Source of the DNA: Ulva prolifera
Lineage: Eukaryota; Chlorophyta; Ulvophyceae; Ulvales; Ulvaceae
Reading direction: 5' to 3'
NCBI GenBank assembly: GCA_023078555.1
Contig: CM041199.1
Location: forward strand, 1,240,001 to 1,304,000
DNA length: 64,000 nt
In this document: piece by piece, positions 21,988 to 33,840 of the stretch
Layout: every line of letters begins with the position of its first letter
Position numbering within the stretch: position 1 is the stretch's first letter
The notes under the pieces: generated by a model
Told to the model about the DNA's origin: nothing
Database searches by the model: none
What the model saw: the letters and a program-made list of their open reading frames with translations, nothing else
Made by a program: the position numbers and the translations under genes

Positions 21988-24900
21988 ATGCCCGAGACCA
22001 ACGCAACGCTGGATGCGCTCTCGATGGTGAAGCAGCAACTGGAGACGTCTGACGAGTACTGGCGGATCAAAAGTCAGACTAAGGTATGTCTGAGATACTG
22101 CTGTTGTATGCTATGCCCCTGAATCGGGCTGGATGGCAAGTAAATGCAGAGATGTTACCACTGAACCCGACATCCGAGCAGGAACACCTGGCATCCGTGC
22201 AAGGGGGTGAAGCTGACGACGTCAAAGCCGCGATCAAAAGCTTCCTGCGATCGTCCGGGAATGCGCTGAAGCTACAGAACCTGGCGTACGCATTGAAACA
22301 TGGGCTAGTCCTGCCCTTCGACGCAGCGCCAGAACACCCGAGCAGCGAAGTGGAAGTGACGGTGAGCAACAATTTGCTGATGTTACATCTAGCATATGTT
22401 CCAGGTCGGCAGTAAATCATAATTACACTGCAGGATGACGCCAAATCGAGCCCGCATCACATTAGTGCAGTGGCTTCGGCGTCCACCAACACTCTGCAAG
22501 TAGCGGAGCGGGAAGCAAGCTCCTCTGACTGGGGCTTACCCAGTCAGCAGTCTCTTGGAAACTCTTCTGTCGATCTACAGCGCTGTCACAGCCAGTCCAC
22601 CTCACAGCCGGACCCGATGCACAATCAACACCCTTCAATACAAAGGCATGAAGATGATCAACGAGCATCACCTCAGCATCAAGCTGCGATGTCTATGCCA
22701 CCAGGTCTGTCATTCTCAGTTTCCTTCATCGCAGCCAATCTTCCTGTATGTTACTGCCATTTGCCATGTGCTATTGGGAGTCGCAACAATTCTGAGCAGT
22801 CTGCTACGCAATCACCACTGTGTTTAGAAGCACCGCAACTGCTTTGTCAGGCCGCACCAAGCAGCTATCTGTCGTTCGCGTGTCCGTTGGACATCCTGAG
22901 CCAAGGCATCGTCTGTCCTCACAGCCCCATAGCCACATGGTCATGTGTCGGTGCATGATATTGGCCAAATTGCATCAGCCTTTTCTTCAATCTGCTGGGT
23001 TGATCACTGCCAGTTCCTGGCCGGTTGCAATCCCGTGGTTGTACCATCGCAACCAAAGATTATGCCATGCAGACAGGCTGCAACCAGCGGCAGCAGAGCG
23101 TTTGTCCACAAAGACACACTACACAGCCACACCTTTGAACGCTGGACAACACAAAGCAAAGCCATCCCTCGACGCCGCCCTCGCTGGCGTCCCTGCTCAC
23201 CCGCAGCAGCAGCCGTGCACTCCCCCAGGTACCACCGCAGACTCACCCGCACACCGAGACAGCCCCACACAAGCCCGTCCACCCCAACGCCACAGCCGTG
23301 GCAGCTGCGGCGATTCCAGGGATGCAGCGCAGCTGCTTCCCGCTGAGCAGCGCCATCCGGCGGCACCCGATGCAGCCCCCGCCTCCGCATCGCCGCCCGC
23401 CGTGCAGTCCGCCTGGGCCCGCACTCCCGCGCCGCAGCATGCAGGGCAGCCCACACACAGCCCTGTAGCGCAGGCGGGTGCGGCCGCACTACCGCCACAG
23501 CCACGGCCCTCGGGTGTGCAGGCGGCTGCAGCCGCAAGCTGGCAAGGTGGGGCACAGGGCGCCACGCCGGGGGAGCCCCCGTGTATGCAGGAACCGCCGG
23601 TGCGCCCGCACCAGCCTGAGCTGACCAAAGCAGCGGCGCGTCCTGCAGCATGGTTCCGCCAGGTGGAGCTGCCGCTCACGGCTCAGCTGTACTGCAATTA
23701 GTTCCAGACTTCCTGGGTTCACACGGCGTTCCGTCATGCGTTGAGTCTAGCAGAGCTAGAGCCATCTTGGGTTATCCCGTAGCGCTTTGGCTTTGCCGCA
23801 GGCCTGTGATGGAGCGCTGCCTGCGCTGTGCTTTGTGTTGCAGTGTGTGTTTGCGTAGTAGTGTACAGTCGCCGGCGTGCATGCAGGCCATGCAAGCGCT
23901 GCGGGACCACTGGCAAGCCGTCGTCGTCGACCGCCTCATGCGGCTGGCCGCCGCCGCGGGGGAGCCACTCGCGCAGCGGGCCCTCCCGCCCGAGCAGCTT
24001 GCGGCGCTGCGCGAGGCGCAGCCGGGGGCGGCGTCGGAGCGCATCGCGTGCGCCGACGCGGCCCCGCCGGCCGCTGCGCCCGCCGCGGGGCCGCCGCTGG
24101 ACATGGCCGTCATCCCGATGGCGCTGCTGCAGCGGGGGGCTGCCGCAGCGCTCGCGGGCGCGCCCGAGGTGCCCGGCTGCGACCCCGCCGCAGGCGCGGT
24201 GAGACCCGCGCCCGCTCCCTGGCTTTTGTCTGTATGCATGCAGGCCATGCATGTGGTGCATTACTCGTTCTGTGGCGGATCCGCGAGCCGCAGCCTGGCT
24301 GAATCGGTGCAGTGATACTGTGGCAAGGAGGCTCCGGGGTGGACGGCATGCGGTGGCGTGCACCGTGCTGCAGCAGCACACTGTTCAACGATATGTAGGT
24401 GTGTGGTGCTTTGACGGTGGGCGAAGCTTGTCGCTGCTGACACATGCTTCATTATCCGGAGGTCGAGCGGCACCAGTGCGATCGACTGCATCTTCGGCAG
24501 ATGAGATACCCAAAGAGTTGTCCTGCAGGACCTGCTGCGGCTGCCGGAGCCGCCGGTCACGGTGCCGCTGCCGCCGGTGGGTGCGGACATCGCGGCACGC
24601 GTACCGCCTCTGCCGTGGCTACAGGAGCACTTCAGGGAGCTGCACCCGAGGCACCGGCAGTGCGGCGCGGACGACCGCCGGCTCGAGGCGTTTGCGCGCA
24701 GCGCGGTCACGGACGCGCGCGCGACCGTCGCCGGCGGCGAGGTGCCCGCCGCGCTGGCCACGCTGCGCCGCGGCGCGCCGCAGTGCTGCCGTGCTGCGCT
24801 GTGGTGCACCGCGCTGTGCGTCGCGCCCGACGATCCGAGGTGCGCTCCCCCAGCCGAGTGCACGCCTGGCCAAGAGCGCGTGGCCAAGAGGCTGACTGAG

Positions 24901-26722
24901 CGGCTGCCGATGCTGGGGCTGTGTCAGCGGGTGCGTGCCGGCCGGAGCGCTCCTGCGGCTGTGGAGTTCCTCCACAGGCTGGTCACAGCCACTGCAGCGG
25001 AGGCAACGGCGCACAGTCTGCCCATTGCATGCATGACTTGCCGTCCGCCCTGGACGACTCCCCTGTTTGCACGTGCTCAGCGATTGAGACCGCAGCTCCG
25101 CATTGCCTGCCGGTGGCTGCCGATGAGCGCCAGGCCGACCAAATCGCGTCCGACGAGGAGGAGAGTAGGGGGGCACCGCGGGGGCCGCGTGCAGGGCTGT
25201 CGAGCACTTTGAGGCGCTGTGCGGCCGCGTCGAGGAGCGGCGGCTGCTCGTCGACGGCGCCGTCTCGGCCGCCGTCTCCGAGCTCGCCGACGCCGAGGAC
25301 TTTTTCCTGTTCGCCGAGCCGCTGCGCGCCGCGGCGCTTGCGTTCTCGCGCGACCCCTCCGTGGCCGCGCACGCCGCGGCGCCCCCTCACCCCCGCCTCG
25401 TCGGCATCGGCCGCGGCGGCCAGCGCCATGGGCTGTACCCGCCCGGCGGCGTGCTGCAGCATGCGGGCGCCGTCGCGCTCGCCGCGCCGCTCGCGTACCT
25501 CTTCCCGACGGCCGCGGGGATGATGCTGTGCCACCGCGCGCTGTACTGCCGCCACTGGTGTCGCCTCGCGAGCCTGTCGGCGGCCGGGCCGCCGGCGCCG
25601 AGCCTGCCGGTGCTCGTCGCGACGTTCGTGGCGCTGCTGGAGCATGCGGAGCCGGGGCTGGAGGCGCACCTGGCGGGGGTGTGCGCGTTCAGCGCGCGGG
25701 ACTGCGCGGTCGCGTGGCTCGCGCGGGGTTTTGTGGACGTGCTGGATGTCGAGGAGGTGCGGCTCGAGGCATGCGCCTGTGTCATTGGCACCCTGACTCA
25801 TTGCGGTGGCACGGCAATCTCTCTTTTGTTTCACCTTGTGTCAGCGCCTGCCCCTGATGTCCGCGTGGCCTGCCTTCGCACCTAGTGTGGTCCTGGGTTA
25901 CAGGCTTGTTTGTGTGGCTGCGCTCGATCTTCGTCGACAGGTTTTGTCGCAGCAGAGGAATGGTGTGCCTTGTACCTGTTCGCACGGCAGTGTGCATGTT
26001 GGGGCTACCCTGTGGTGCCTTTGAACCATGGCTGTATGGAGTGTGTTATGCATGCGAGCATTCATACTTGAGACAGGCACAATGCTGCAAAATGTTGTGG
26101 GGGCCTTGGCGCGGGATCTTGCAGATGCCGATGCGAGATGCAGTTGTCACGTATGAGAGTTTGACAGCTTGTGATGACCACTCTAGCAGTGGCAACAAGT
26201 GTGGCTTGCAATATCTGTGTATCTTGCAGTGTATGTGTGGAGTTTAAATACCACCTGCACTGTGTGGCTGCCCCGTTGTGAGAGTTCCGCGCCATGTGGG
26301 CAGTTGATGAAGGTTGAGCAGCTTTTGTGTCGAAGTTTCCGATGTTTGCTGTTTCACGTCAACAACGTCACAGTCACGTTCCATGCTGCAGGCGCCCTGG
26401 CAACGAGCTTGTCAGATACAGGCATGGGGGTGCACAGTGTCTGAGTGAAGATCGCCTGCATGGCAAGCAGTACTGGTTGCTGAGGTTGCCGGTGAGTGTC
26501 ATGCAGGTGTTGCTGCTGTGGGACCGTGTCATTGGTTTTGATTCACTCCTGGTACTACCAGTCGCAGCGGCGGCAATTCTGGCATGGCGGGGAGCAATGT
26601 TAAGAGAGTGCACATGCAAAGCAGAGGCAGAAGCAGTGCTGCAGCACCTGACACAAGTGCAAATTGTGCCCCTTTTGCAAAGCCTACTGTTCTTAATTGG
26701 GAGACATGGCAGTCATGATTGA
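21988..26722 (+). CDS. TBC1D19: TBC1 domain family member 19 orthologue
   Basis: TBC proteins usually act as Rab GTPase-activating proteins in membrane traffic. Eight exons join in phase: 21988-22083, 22152-22361, 22434-22704, 23073-23662, 23887-24198, 24529-24839, 25195-25756 and 26507-26722, giving about 855 residues. The match to TBC1D19 is collinear: SSGNALKLQNLAYALKHG near the N-terminus, QALRDHWQAVVVDRL, PEPPVTVPLPPVGADI, then the TBC part with DAEDFFLFAEPLRAAALAFS, GLYPPGGVLQHAG, VLLLWDRVIGFDSL and VQIVPLLQSLLFLI. Human TBC1D19 is about 526 residues; the excess is a Gln/Pro/Ala-rich insertion in exons 3-4, about residues 105-390. The classical IxxDxxR and YxQ catalytic fingers are not visible in the TBC region, so GAP activity is doubtful. 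The first 32 codons end at a strong GTATGT donor. Exon 3's 3' end is the least certain. Confidence 0.9.
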
Positions 26723-27451
26723 TGAAGGAATGTGTAAGTGCCAAGGGGCTATGTAACCATTGTTGCTCCGCCATTGGCAAGGGCTCTTTATGACTGTCAA
26801 TGTGTGCTGTTCAAAATGCGGCATGATCTACAATAAATCTGCAAAAAAATTTATTTGCGGGGAGATTAGATTGATGACATTTGATCTGACTAACAGAATT
26901 CTAGGTCCGGTGCAACATATCTGCACAACCTTAATATTGGTAACAATGGACTCCAACCAATGTTTCCATTACTATGGATCATTCAACACGTCCTCTGATA
27001 AGAAGCATTGGCAAACTGTTGCTGGGGGTAACAGGTGGTATTAAACCATGTACCTGTCTATAATATTAGGTTGCGCGCAGGCCTAACTGTGAACTAGTCT
27101 GTGCCTTACTGTGTGGGGCAAGATTTTTATGTGTTCTGTCTGTACAGCTGGATTTGTTCTGTGTAATAATCATGTTGGGAAAACATACAGTGCAACACAT
27201 CATTCTGAACCATGATGGACGTGTGCTGAACAGTCAAAATCCATACCAACTGGACAGGAACATCAGATCACATGACACGGGTATCTATCGAGGGTGGTGG
27301 AGGAGATGAGAGATGGAAGGTGTTACATCCCACAAAGGAACAGAAGTAATTCATCCTATCTGCACTAGATAATTGCAAACTATACACTCAAAAGGCCCAT
27401 GTGAGGACACCCTGGGCCTGCCGAACGCTCTGAACCCGCTCGAGCACCGAT
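26723..27451. other. Convergent 3' intergenic region
   Basis: AT-rich DNA lies between the TBC1D19 stop and the LHCII stop, which face each other. It should hold both 3' UTRs and polyadenylation sites. No coding frame or repeat of note was seen. Confidence 0.5.
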
Positions 27452-28314
27452 CTAGTTGCCGGGCACGAACTTGGTGGCGTAGTTCCAGGCGTTAGCCGCG
27501 AAGGGGTCAGCGACGTGCTCAGACCAGTTCTCGATGGGGCCCTTGCCGGTGACAATAGCCTGGGTGTAGAAGCCGAACATGGAGAACATGGCAAGGCGGC
27601 CGTTCTTGAGCTCCTTCACCTTGAGCTCAGCAAGGGTGTCGGGGTCATCAGCGAGGCCAAGGGGGTCGAAAGCCTCGCCGGGGTACAGGGGGTCAAGGCC
27701 CTCGCCAGCGGGGCCACCGTTGACGCGGTATCCCTCAATCAGGCCCATGAGGATAACCTGTACGTATCAACGTGACATGAGATAAGCAGCTTAGTTCCCA
27801 TTACGAAGCACCGAAGAATCGTTCGACGACAAGACCAGATTACGACATCGTGCAAGAAAATGTCAGGCACAATAGACACCGGTCGTATGCGCGACAGAAA
27901 AGAGAAAGCATTTACATGCGGGCAGCAATTCACCTGGCAGCCGAGGATGGCCAGGATGCTCTGGGCGTGGATGAGGGAGGAGTTGCCGAGGTAGTCGAGG
28001 CCACCGTCGGAGAAGATCTGAGCACCAGCCTTGAACCACACGGACTCCCCGAAGGAGACACCGTTCTTGGCCAGGATCTCGGGGAAGACACAGCCGAGAG
28101 CGCCGAGCATGGCCCAGCGAGCATGGATCACCTCAGCCTCGCGGTAGCGCTTGAATGTCTCGGGGTCAGCGGACAGGCCAGCGGTGTCCCAGCCATAGTC
28201 ACCGGGGAACTCACCGGTCAGGTAGTCGGGGGTGGAGCCATCGGAGTAAGGGCCGAGCCACTTTGCGCGGTCGGGGCCGTAGAACTCGACCGCAGCGCGG
28301 GAAGCGACGGAGCG
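27452..28314 (-). CDS. LHCBM: Major LHCII chlorophyll a/b-binding protein (5' exon missing)
   Basis: Thylakoid antenna protein that binds chlorophyll a/b and xanthophylls and passes energy to photosystems II and I. Two exons are clear: 27934-28314 and 27452-27757, joined in phase (GCQ|VILMGL) across a 176-nt intron. The mature region is almost complete, about 228 residues: [35 protein letters not shown], helix [15 protein letters not shown], the helix C region ending [12 protein letters not shown], and helix [20 protein letters not shown] with its Glu/Asn ligands. It ends ATKFVPGN. The sequence matches green-algal LHCBM. The exon starting at 28314 follows a GTGCAG acceptor and begins RSVASRAA, probably the end of the plastid transit peptide, so the start codon lies in an upstream exon (above 28315) that I could not identify. 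Confidence 0.93.
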
Positions 28315-29198
28315 CTGCACAGTAAGTCGATTTTAGCCAAAGCGTAATGGGCACTGAAAAGTTGCCACTTCATTTTGGAAGGTCTGACGCTGTCAGCTCG
28401 GTCAGCATATGCCACACACGCGATCGACGATTGTCACACGGACCGGCAAAACGGTTGGAGCACGCACAAGTCTTCTTACCACGATAAATTTCTTCTAAAC
28501 GTAACATTGACGTTTTCAGATAAGGGCCCGAGATGAGAATCGCTCTTTGTACTGCCCGGGGTGACAGCGACACCAAGATCGAATCTGCCGGTCGGCAAAA
28601 CAGAACGCAGATCACCAAAGCGCACTCACACACTACCAGTTACTCACAGCAGCTATAGAACATAACTGGCGCTGGTTGAGGATACCGCGAGGTGCCACAG
28701 ACTAGGCGCAATCCGAGATCCGGACGGTGTGTGACAGATTTCGACAAGATCGGAAAGCATCACACGAAGCACACAGTCCAACGCCAACACTGTATCATCA
28801 TCCGCTATCATGCTACATCAGCTCATCGTCGCAGATGGGTATAGATGTACTGTCGCCAACGGTCAAAGCCCAACTGGAGCAGGTTGATTTCTCGAGACCC
28901 TGAAGTTGACCAGGCCACCCAATCGAACCCGAAATGCTACTGCTCACACCACCACAACAGTGGCACGGTCCCCCAGGAGGAAGGAACGGGTTGGACAATT
29001 CATGGTCAGGAACCGAGAGACAAATGGTCAGTGCACACCTTTGTGGGTGCGACGCGCGCGGAGGAGAAAGCAATGGTGCAAGCCATGATCGGAGAGATCT
29101 AATGTGGTTGAGGAGTGTCGATGAGGATACAAAGAACCAGCTGGTATCGACATATAGCTCGACCGGGGCTTATATACTTTTCGCGGTGGCACGCTGCA
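28315..29198. other. LHCII 5' region and unassigned DNA
   Basis: It should contain the first LHCII exon, its intron and promoter on the minus strand. GTGAGT and GTAAGA donor-like sites occur near 28640 and 28481, but the short ATG frames ahead of them are out of phase with the next exon. On the plus strand an ATG at 28835 opens a 16-codon frame (MGIDVLSPTVK) before GTTGAT, and 29018-29102 reads KWSVHTFVGATRAEEKAM to a stop; these may be exons of an unknown gene. Confidence 0.4.
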
Positions 29199-29792
29199 TG
29201 GCCAAGATTGGAACGCTCAAACACGATCGCTGCCTGAGCAAGCGCACGGTTCCGATGCTTCGGGCATGTTCTGATGGCGTGTCGGACGTGCGACAGATCC
29301 CCCCGAGCAAGGCCTTGATCGCCCATGCAAGGCTTTTCACGGCGTGCCGATCATGTTCCGGATCGTGAAGGTTGATTGCACGATCCGTGAGCTGGATTGC
29401 GTAGACAAATAGGATGGCTAACACGTGCACTACCCACGATTCTTGTTGGCTGTCCTGGTGTGCCCACTTCGAGGCGCCGGGCGGAGATGGTGTCCCCAGT
29501 CAATGCCTTGCGCGGCAACTTATCAGCACCTGCCAAATACAAGAAGCCCATAGAAGTAGCACTGAACGCTGTAACTGAGCCCTTTCGCTACGTCAACGTA
29601 GTAGAGCGTGCTCTCGGATGGCCGACTGACGGGCAGCAGGCCGCGGTCCGTATGACAGCTCGAATTTGGTTCACCAACACGGTGAGATGCCATGTCACAG
29701 AGCTCTACAGACCAGTGCCTCAACCTCACGCCAGCGACGATTTGTATCAGAAGCATGAGGCGATGCTGTTTGAAGGTGCCCGCAGGCAGTGA
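29199..29792 (+). CDS. Candidate small gene, unknown function
   Basis: TTATATACTTTT near 29170 looks like a TATA box about 28 bp before ATG at 29199, which opens MAKIGTLKHDRCLSKRTVPM. Downstream, after CCCCAG at about 29492, a frame of about 100 codons (LRGNLSAPAKYKKPIEVAL, YVNVVERALGWPTDGQQ, ARIWFTNTVRCHVTELYR) runs to a stop at 29790-29792. A GTTCTG donor in the first frame would join it in phase, giving about 120 residues, but this is only one option. No family is recognised. The coding bias is moderate. Confidence 0.3.
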
Positions 29793-31177
29793 GGTATCGT
29801 GAACGTGCTAGCTTGGAACCTGCTCGGCACTGCATCGCTTCTGCTTGAAAATTTATCGTTCTGCCTCCCAGCAACGCAGCGTAACTGACGAACAATGAAT
29901 AATTACGGTTCGTGTGCACCTTGTGGTTGGGGCACGGAATGCTGTTGGCGTCACCTCCGTCGAGCGCCAACGTGCCAGCATTCTGATGGGGGATGAACAA
30001 CGCCAGAGATGCGACGTGATCAGCTGTACTCATCATGAAAGACCGGTGGGACTTGCACCTGGTTTATTGTTTTAAAATCACTGCCGCAGCGATTCCCTTC
30101 CGGAGTGAAGGCCGAAGTTGACTGGTCGTGCCGTCTACTCTCACCTCCCTGCTGTCACGCTGGCAGGGGCACATACAATTGGGCACGGACGCTTGGTGAT
30201 TCAATTTTCTTGTCCCATCCTTGCATGTGCAAGTTCGTGTGAGCAGATACAATGCCTATCCAGAACCCGACAGACACAGAGCGGATTCGATTGCACTGGC
30301 TTCCAAAGCTGCCCATACCAAAACACTCTTGACACAGTGAGAGATGTTTGACCTCCTTGCCGTTACCGCAGTGTTGCTGGCATTTGTGGACCGGGCACTG
30401 CCGATCGCAAGATGAGAGCTATGTAGGCTGAGAGCTATGTAGGCTGAAGAGCACCTTGCAAGAGCAACACTGCAACTCTCGAGGCCATCATGTGAACACC
30501 AGCCAACTTCACGTCGAGGTATTTGTCTCTTGTACCTGCATCTGGTCTTCGTCGCCCTCCTCTACTAGACATCGGCAATCATGTGCATATGAATCTGGGC
30601 TGGGCTGGTGCATGCGCGCCACGCCAGTCAGCATGAAGCAGTCCGACGTGAAAGCACCCACTCCCTTGAAGTCGCCTTGGCCCGCCATGAGGTACACGGC
30701 GAGCTGCGACATTGCCGCTGGAAGGTTGGACAGGCACGCCCTCTTCCAATCACAAGCCCGAGACGTGCCCGTGAACAAGGTCAGTCTCCTACTTGGTTGG
30801 CACACCTTGAAAACGTGCTTTCCGGTTCGTGGCCGCAACAGGACAAGCACTGGAGAAAGGATGCTCGTGATCCCGTGACAGAGCACACACTGGGGTCCGA
30901 TTCATAGACTAATTGAGCCGAGTCGTGTGCGTGTCTTGTGTCTGTGCATGCGTTCAGGTTGGTCTGTGGTGTTGTGTAGGTACCTCGGCATGAGAAGCAT
31001 TCGAGCCATTCGACCTCTTCGGGTTGGGCTCTGGCAGAGCCCTCCGCCTCTGCTCTCTATCACACTCGGACCCATGCCCCGCGCCGGTCTAGCGCACCGT
31101 GTCCTGGCGTGTGTCCAGGCCACCTGCACACACCTGTGCCAGCCAGTGGCGAAGTTGATGCAGGCAAAAAAGGCAGC
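29793..31177. other. Unassigned region with minus-strand candidate exons
   Basis: Two minus-strand blocks look exon-like. One runs about 30530-30785 (around SNLPAAMSQLAVYLMAGQGD and EEGDEDQMQ) and ends at a GTACAAG donor. The other runs from ATG at 30036 (MMSTADHVASLALFIP) to an AAG|GTGCAC donor near 29921. They could belong to one gene, but no homology is recognised and the antisense frames are also open in part. Confidence 0.3.
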
Positions 31178-31262
31178 ATGGTAAAGTAAAGTAAATCTAA
31201 ATTTACTGAGCCGTATCCTATTGGACATTGACAACTCCGAATTAACGGGACCACATATGCCG
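31178..31262 (+). repeat. R3 repeat copy
   Basis: Begins GGTAAAGTAAAGTAAATCTA and ends AACGGGACCACATATGC. It matches 48875-48950 almost base for base, including the leading AAAGTAAAG block. It is probably one end of a DNA element of the kind bounded by R3 pairs at 11053-11284. Confidence 0.65.
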
Positions 31263-31732
31263 TAACGTATATGGTGTACTGGGTCTGCTGTGCACCTCAG
31301 GAATCGAGCTGTGAGGGTGCTGCTATGCAGTGGCACAGCGGCCATAGCACTGGATTGCCACAGAGGGTGCTGCTATCGCACCAGTGCAGCAGGCAGTGTG
31401 TACGGACGCCCCGCAGCCTGTGAATGGCTGCTCGGAAGGGCTGCTGGGCCAGCGGGGCTTCATGCACATGGACCACGTCGACGTCCTCGTCAGAATGCAG
31501 CTCTGAGTAGCCCCAGACATGCTGTGCTTCACAAGCAGGGCTCCGGGAGGGCTGCGTGCCACGCCACTATCACCGTCATACAGCCACATATGTATGCATG
31601 GCCGGGGAGCATCAGGAATCCATAACTTTGTTTTTCAAATGTCACAAGTTCAAGAAGGTGCTGTCAGACTGCCGGCTCGTACATTGGTTGGATCCCACTA
31701 CTTCTGTCGGGTGATGACCTCAGCCTTCCAGG

Positions 31733-31924
31733 CAACCTGTCCTCCGCTGCATTCTCTTATGCGCACAGGCACGCGAGCCAGCATGGGGATGCAGGGCTGC
31801 GTGCTTGTGTGGTCCTCCGCCCCGGAGCTCGGGACTGCAGCAGCCGAGGCTGCTGTCGGGCGCTTCCTGCGTATCGCAGCACCTCGTGCACTTCCGGAGC
31901 AGCGGAGCGCAGGCCCAAGAATCG
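31733..31924 (+). CDS. Candidate exon of an unknown gene
   Basis: Follows CCTTCCAG and reads about 64 codons (PPLHSLMRTGTRASM, LVWSSAPELGTAAAEAA) to an ATC|GTGAGG donor. The GC bias resembles the real exons here. No homology is recognised, and no upstream or downstream partner is certain; 32880-33220 is the nearest candidate. The reading frame on the other strand is also open, so this may be a shadow. Confidence 0.25.
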
Positions 31925-32034
31925 TGAGGTGAAGCTGCGTTGATGCTGCGGACGGGAAGGTAGGCGGCGGAACTGCTCTGTTCACGCATATGAGCCTCAG
32001 GGATTCAAATCAGCCCTGCGTCGCCACCTCAGCA

Positions 32035-32138
32035 CCAGTGTTGGGTGATCGGGCCCGATCACATCGAACGACTCCAAACATTCAGATCTAAGTTCGGGGT
32101 GGCAGCCCTGGAAATGCTGCAAAGCGACCCAACACTGG
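32035..32138 (+). mobile_element. 104-bp MITE, copy A (best preserved)
   Basis: Perfect 12-bp terminal inverted repeats, CCAGTGTTGGGT and ACCCAACACTGG, bound 104 bp. The 6-bp target duplication TCAGCA is perfect (32029-32034 and 32139-32144). The interior has GATCGGGCCCGATCACAT next to the left end and GCAGCCCTGGAAATGCTGCA near the right, itself a partial hairpin. Confidence 0.92.
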
Positions 32139-32189
32139 TCAGCACAAGGGGAGGCCCTGTGAATTGTGTAAGCTTATTTTGAGAAGTTT

Positions 32190-32262
32190 TCAGGTGGTCT
32201 ACCCTTACGGCATGGTTGCCCGTGTGATCCAGAATTGTCAGTGTCCTCTTAAGGATACAGCG
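32190..32262 (-). repeat. R3 repeat copy, inverted and diverged
   Basis: CAGGTGGTCTACCC...GAATTGTCAGTGTCC...AAGGATAC aligns with the reverse complement of 48875-48975. It is more diverged than the other copies. With the R3 copy at 31178-31262 in the opposite orientation, it could bound a larger element of about 1.1 kb, but no coding region between them supports this. Confidence 0.45.
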
Positions 32263-32409
32263 AAGAAAGGTGACGTCGACTTGCCATCACACATGGTCGG
32301 TGCAGCTCTTGGCTGTAGCAGCTGTCACAAGGACAGCTGTGGGGCTGTGGCAATCCAGTAAGTCGGGACTGTGCGCACGGCAGAAACAGGGCAAGGCTGC
32401 CTGTAGAGC

Positions 32410-32513
32410 ATTGTTGGTCCATCAGGCCCAATCACATAGAACAGTTCCGAATTTTCAGGTTTACTTTCTCGTTGGCAGCCCTGCAAAGTGCTGCAAGGCG
32501 ACCCAAGATCCGA
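32410..32513 (+). mobile_element. MITE copy D (degenerate)
   Basis: The interior matches the family (CAGGCCCAATCACATAGAAC, TTGGCAGCCCTG), but both ends are eroded (TTGTTGGTCC and ACCCAAGATCCG). The alignable length is close to 104 bp. No target duplication is preserved, consistent with an older insertion. Confidence 0.65.
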
Positions 32514-32681
32514 GGGCTGCAGAGCGTGTCTGCCTGCGAGGTGTGGGCAGGTGCCAAAGCTGCCCGAAGCGCCCGAGTCGGCTCGGGCGTGACCGTCAGC
32601 GCCAGCAGATGGATGCATATGTTCAGGATGTACAGCCCCGTGCGGGGTGGGGCAGTGCTGTGCCGGGGTGCGATGAGACAG

Positions 32682-32740
32682 GCTGTGGCAATGCAGTGGT
32701 GTAGCGGCCATATCATTGGATTGCCACACAGGCCGCGGGG
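32682..32740 (+). repeat. R6 repeat copy (GTGGCAATCCAGT family)
   Basis: An inverted-repeat-like unit: CTGTGGCAATGCAGTGG and, about 20 bp on, CATTGGATTGCCACA. Related units lie at 31328-31362, 48804-48873 and 49685-49722. The last two adjoin other repeats, so R6 is probably a terminal part of a mobile element. Confidence 0.5.
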
Positions 32741-32879
32741 GTGGGGCGATTGCCATGAACACAAATCTGTTCACCAACAGCAACAGGCCCGCAGGAAGGT
32801 GAAGTAGGTATCGATGATACAACAATGTGATGAAGTAGGCATTGTGTGTCAGTGAGACCTGTGAGAAGATCACTCAGCT

Positions 32880-33220
32880 CCTGGAACGATGCCACCAGCT
32901 CTGACGCATTGCCTGCTGAAATGTCCAAAGGAGCACCACGCAGCTCGATAGCCCTGTCTGGGAGATGGCGCCAAAACCTGGTTCAATCAAGCATAGCACC
33001 AGCATGTCTCTCGGAGCAAGGTTGTCTGGCAGATAGGCTGCTGCAGACTCGAGTGCTCAGGATGCTGATTGTGTGTGCAGCAGCTGTGGAGCTGATGCTC
33101 TCGCCCGAGCGCAGCTGCATGCATGTACTCTGGGCTGCTGCAACAGCTTTTTCTGACATGGTTCCAGACGCTGCAGTCAAGGAATCTGAGTTGCTTGGGC
33201 TGTCCCAGGTTCCTTGGGCT
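32880..33220 (+). CDS. Candidate exon of an unknown helical protein
   Basis: The frame, read from before 32880, contains ADRLLQTRVLRMLIVCAAAV and MHVLWAAATAFSDMVPDAAV and ends near a CCCAG|GTTCCT donor at about 33208. It is predicted mostly helical. No family is recognised. The antisense strand is also open over this interval, which lowers confidence. The gap from 33220 to the cathepsin start holds nothing I can support. Confidence 0.28.
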
Positions 33221-33840
33221 GCGTTTACCCACACGAAACTGACCCATCACAGGCGTATGCATTTCTGCGGATCCGTCGCTGCAGTGGAGAGGAAATCCAC
33301 GCATGAGCTTTTCGAACGATGATGGTGTGTGACAAATATCGCTGAGCTGTGCGTGGGAATAAAGGAAGGTCAACCTGGGCCATGCCTGCAGCTGTTCGCT
33401 TCGCGACACCGCTGTCTTCGATTGACGGTCAACTCGCGATGCTGGCCATTCCCTCTAAGGCGTCCCAGTTCCCTTGATGACTTTGCTAAACAAAGCTGGA
33501 CGGAAGCATCCTATATCGTAAGCTAGCGACTCCTTGTTGGCCGCAGGGGCATGCCGAGCTGGAGCACGACTTGTCGCGGGTGCACACGTGTAGCCGTGCG
33601 TCACAAAAGCATGCATCGGAGATGCAGAAGTCGCGGTGCTTTTTCGACCACTGTGGTGCAGAAAGCATGGTCTGACGCATGCAATGGTGAGATGGAGGAA
33701 GTACAAACAGATTTTGGTGCTTTGACACTCGACTGCGGTTACTCTGGCGTCTGTGCTGCCTCGTCAAGTTTCAACGTCGTTGGTGTGTGAGTGTGTGGCT
33801 ATTGCCTACTCCGGCTTGCTTTCAGTGACTGCACACCAGA

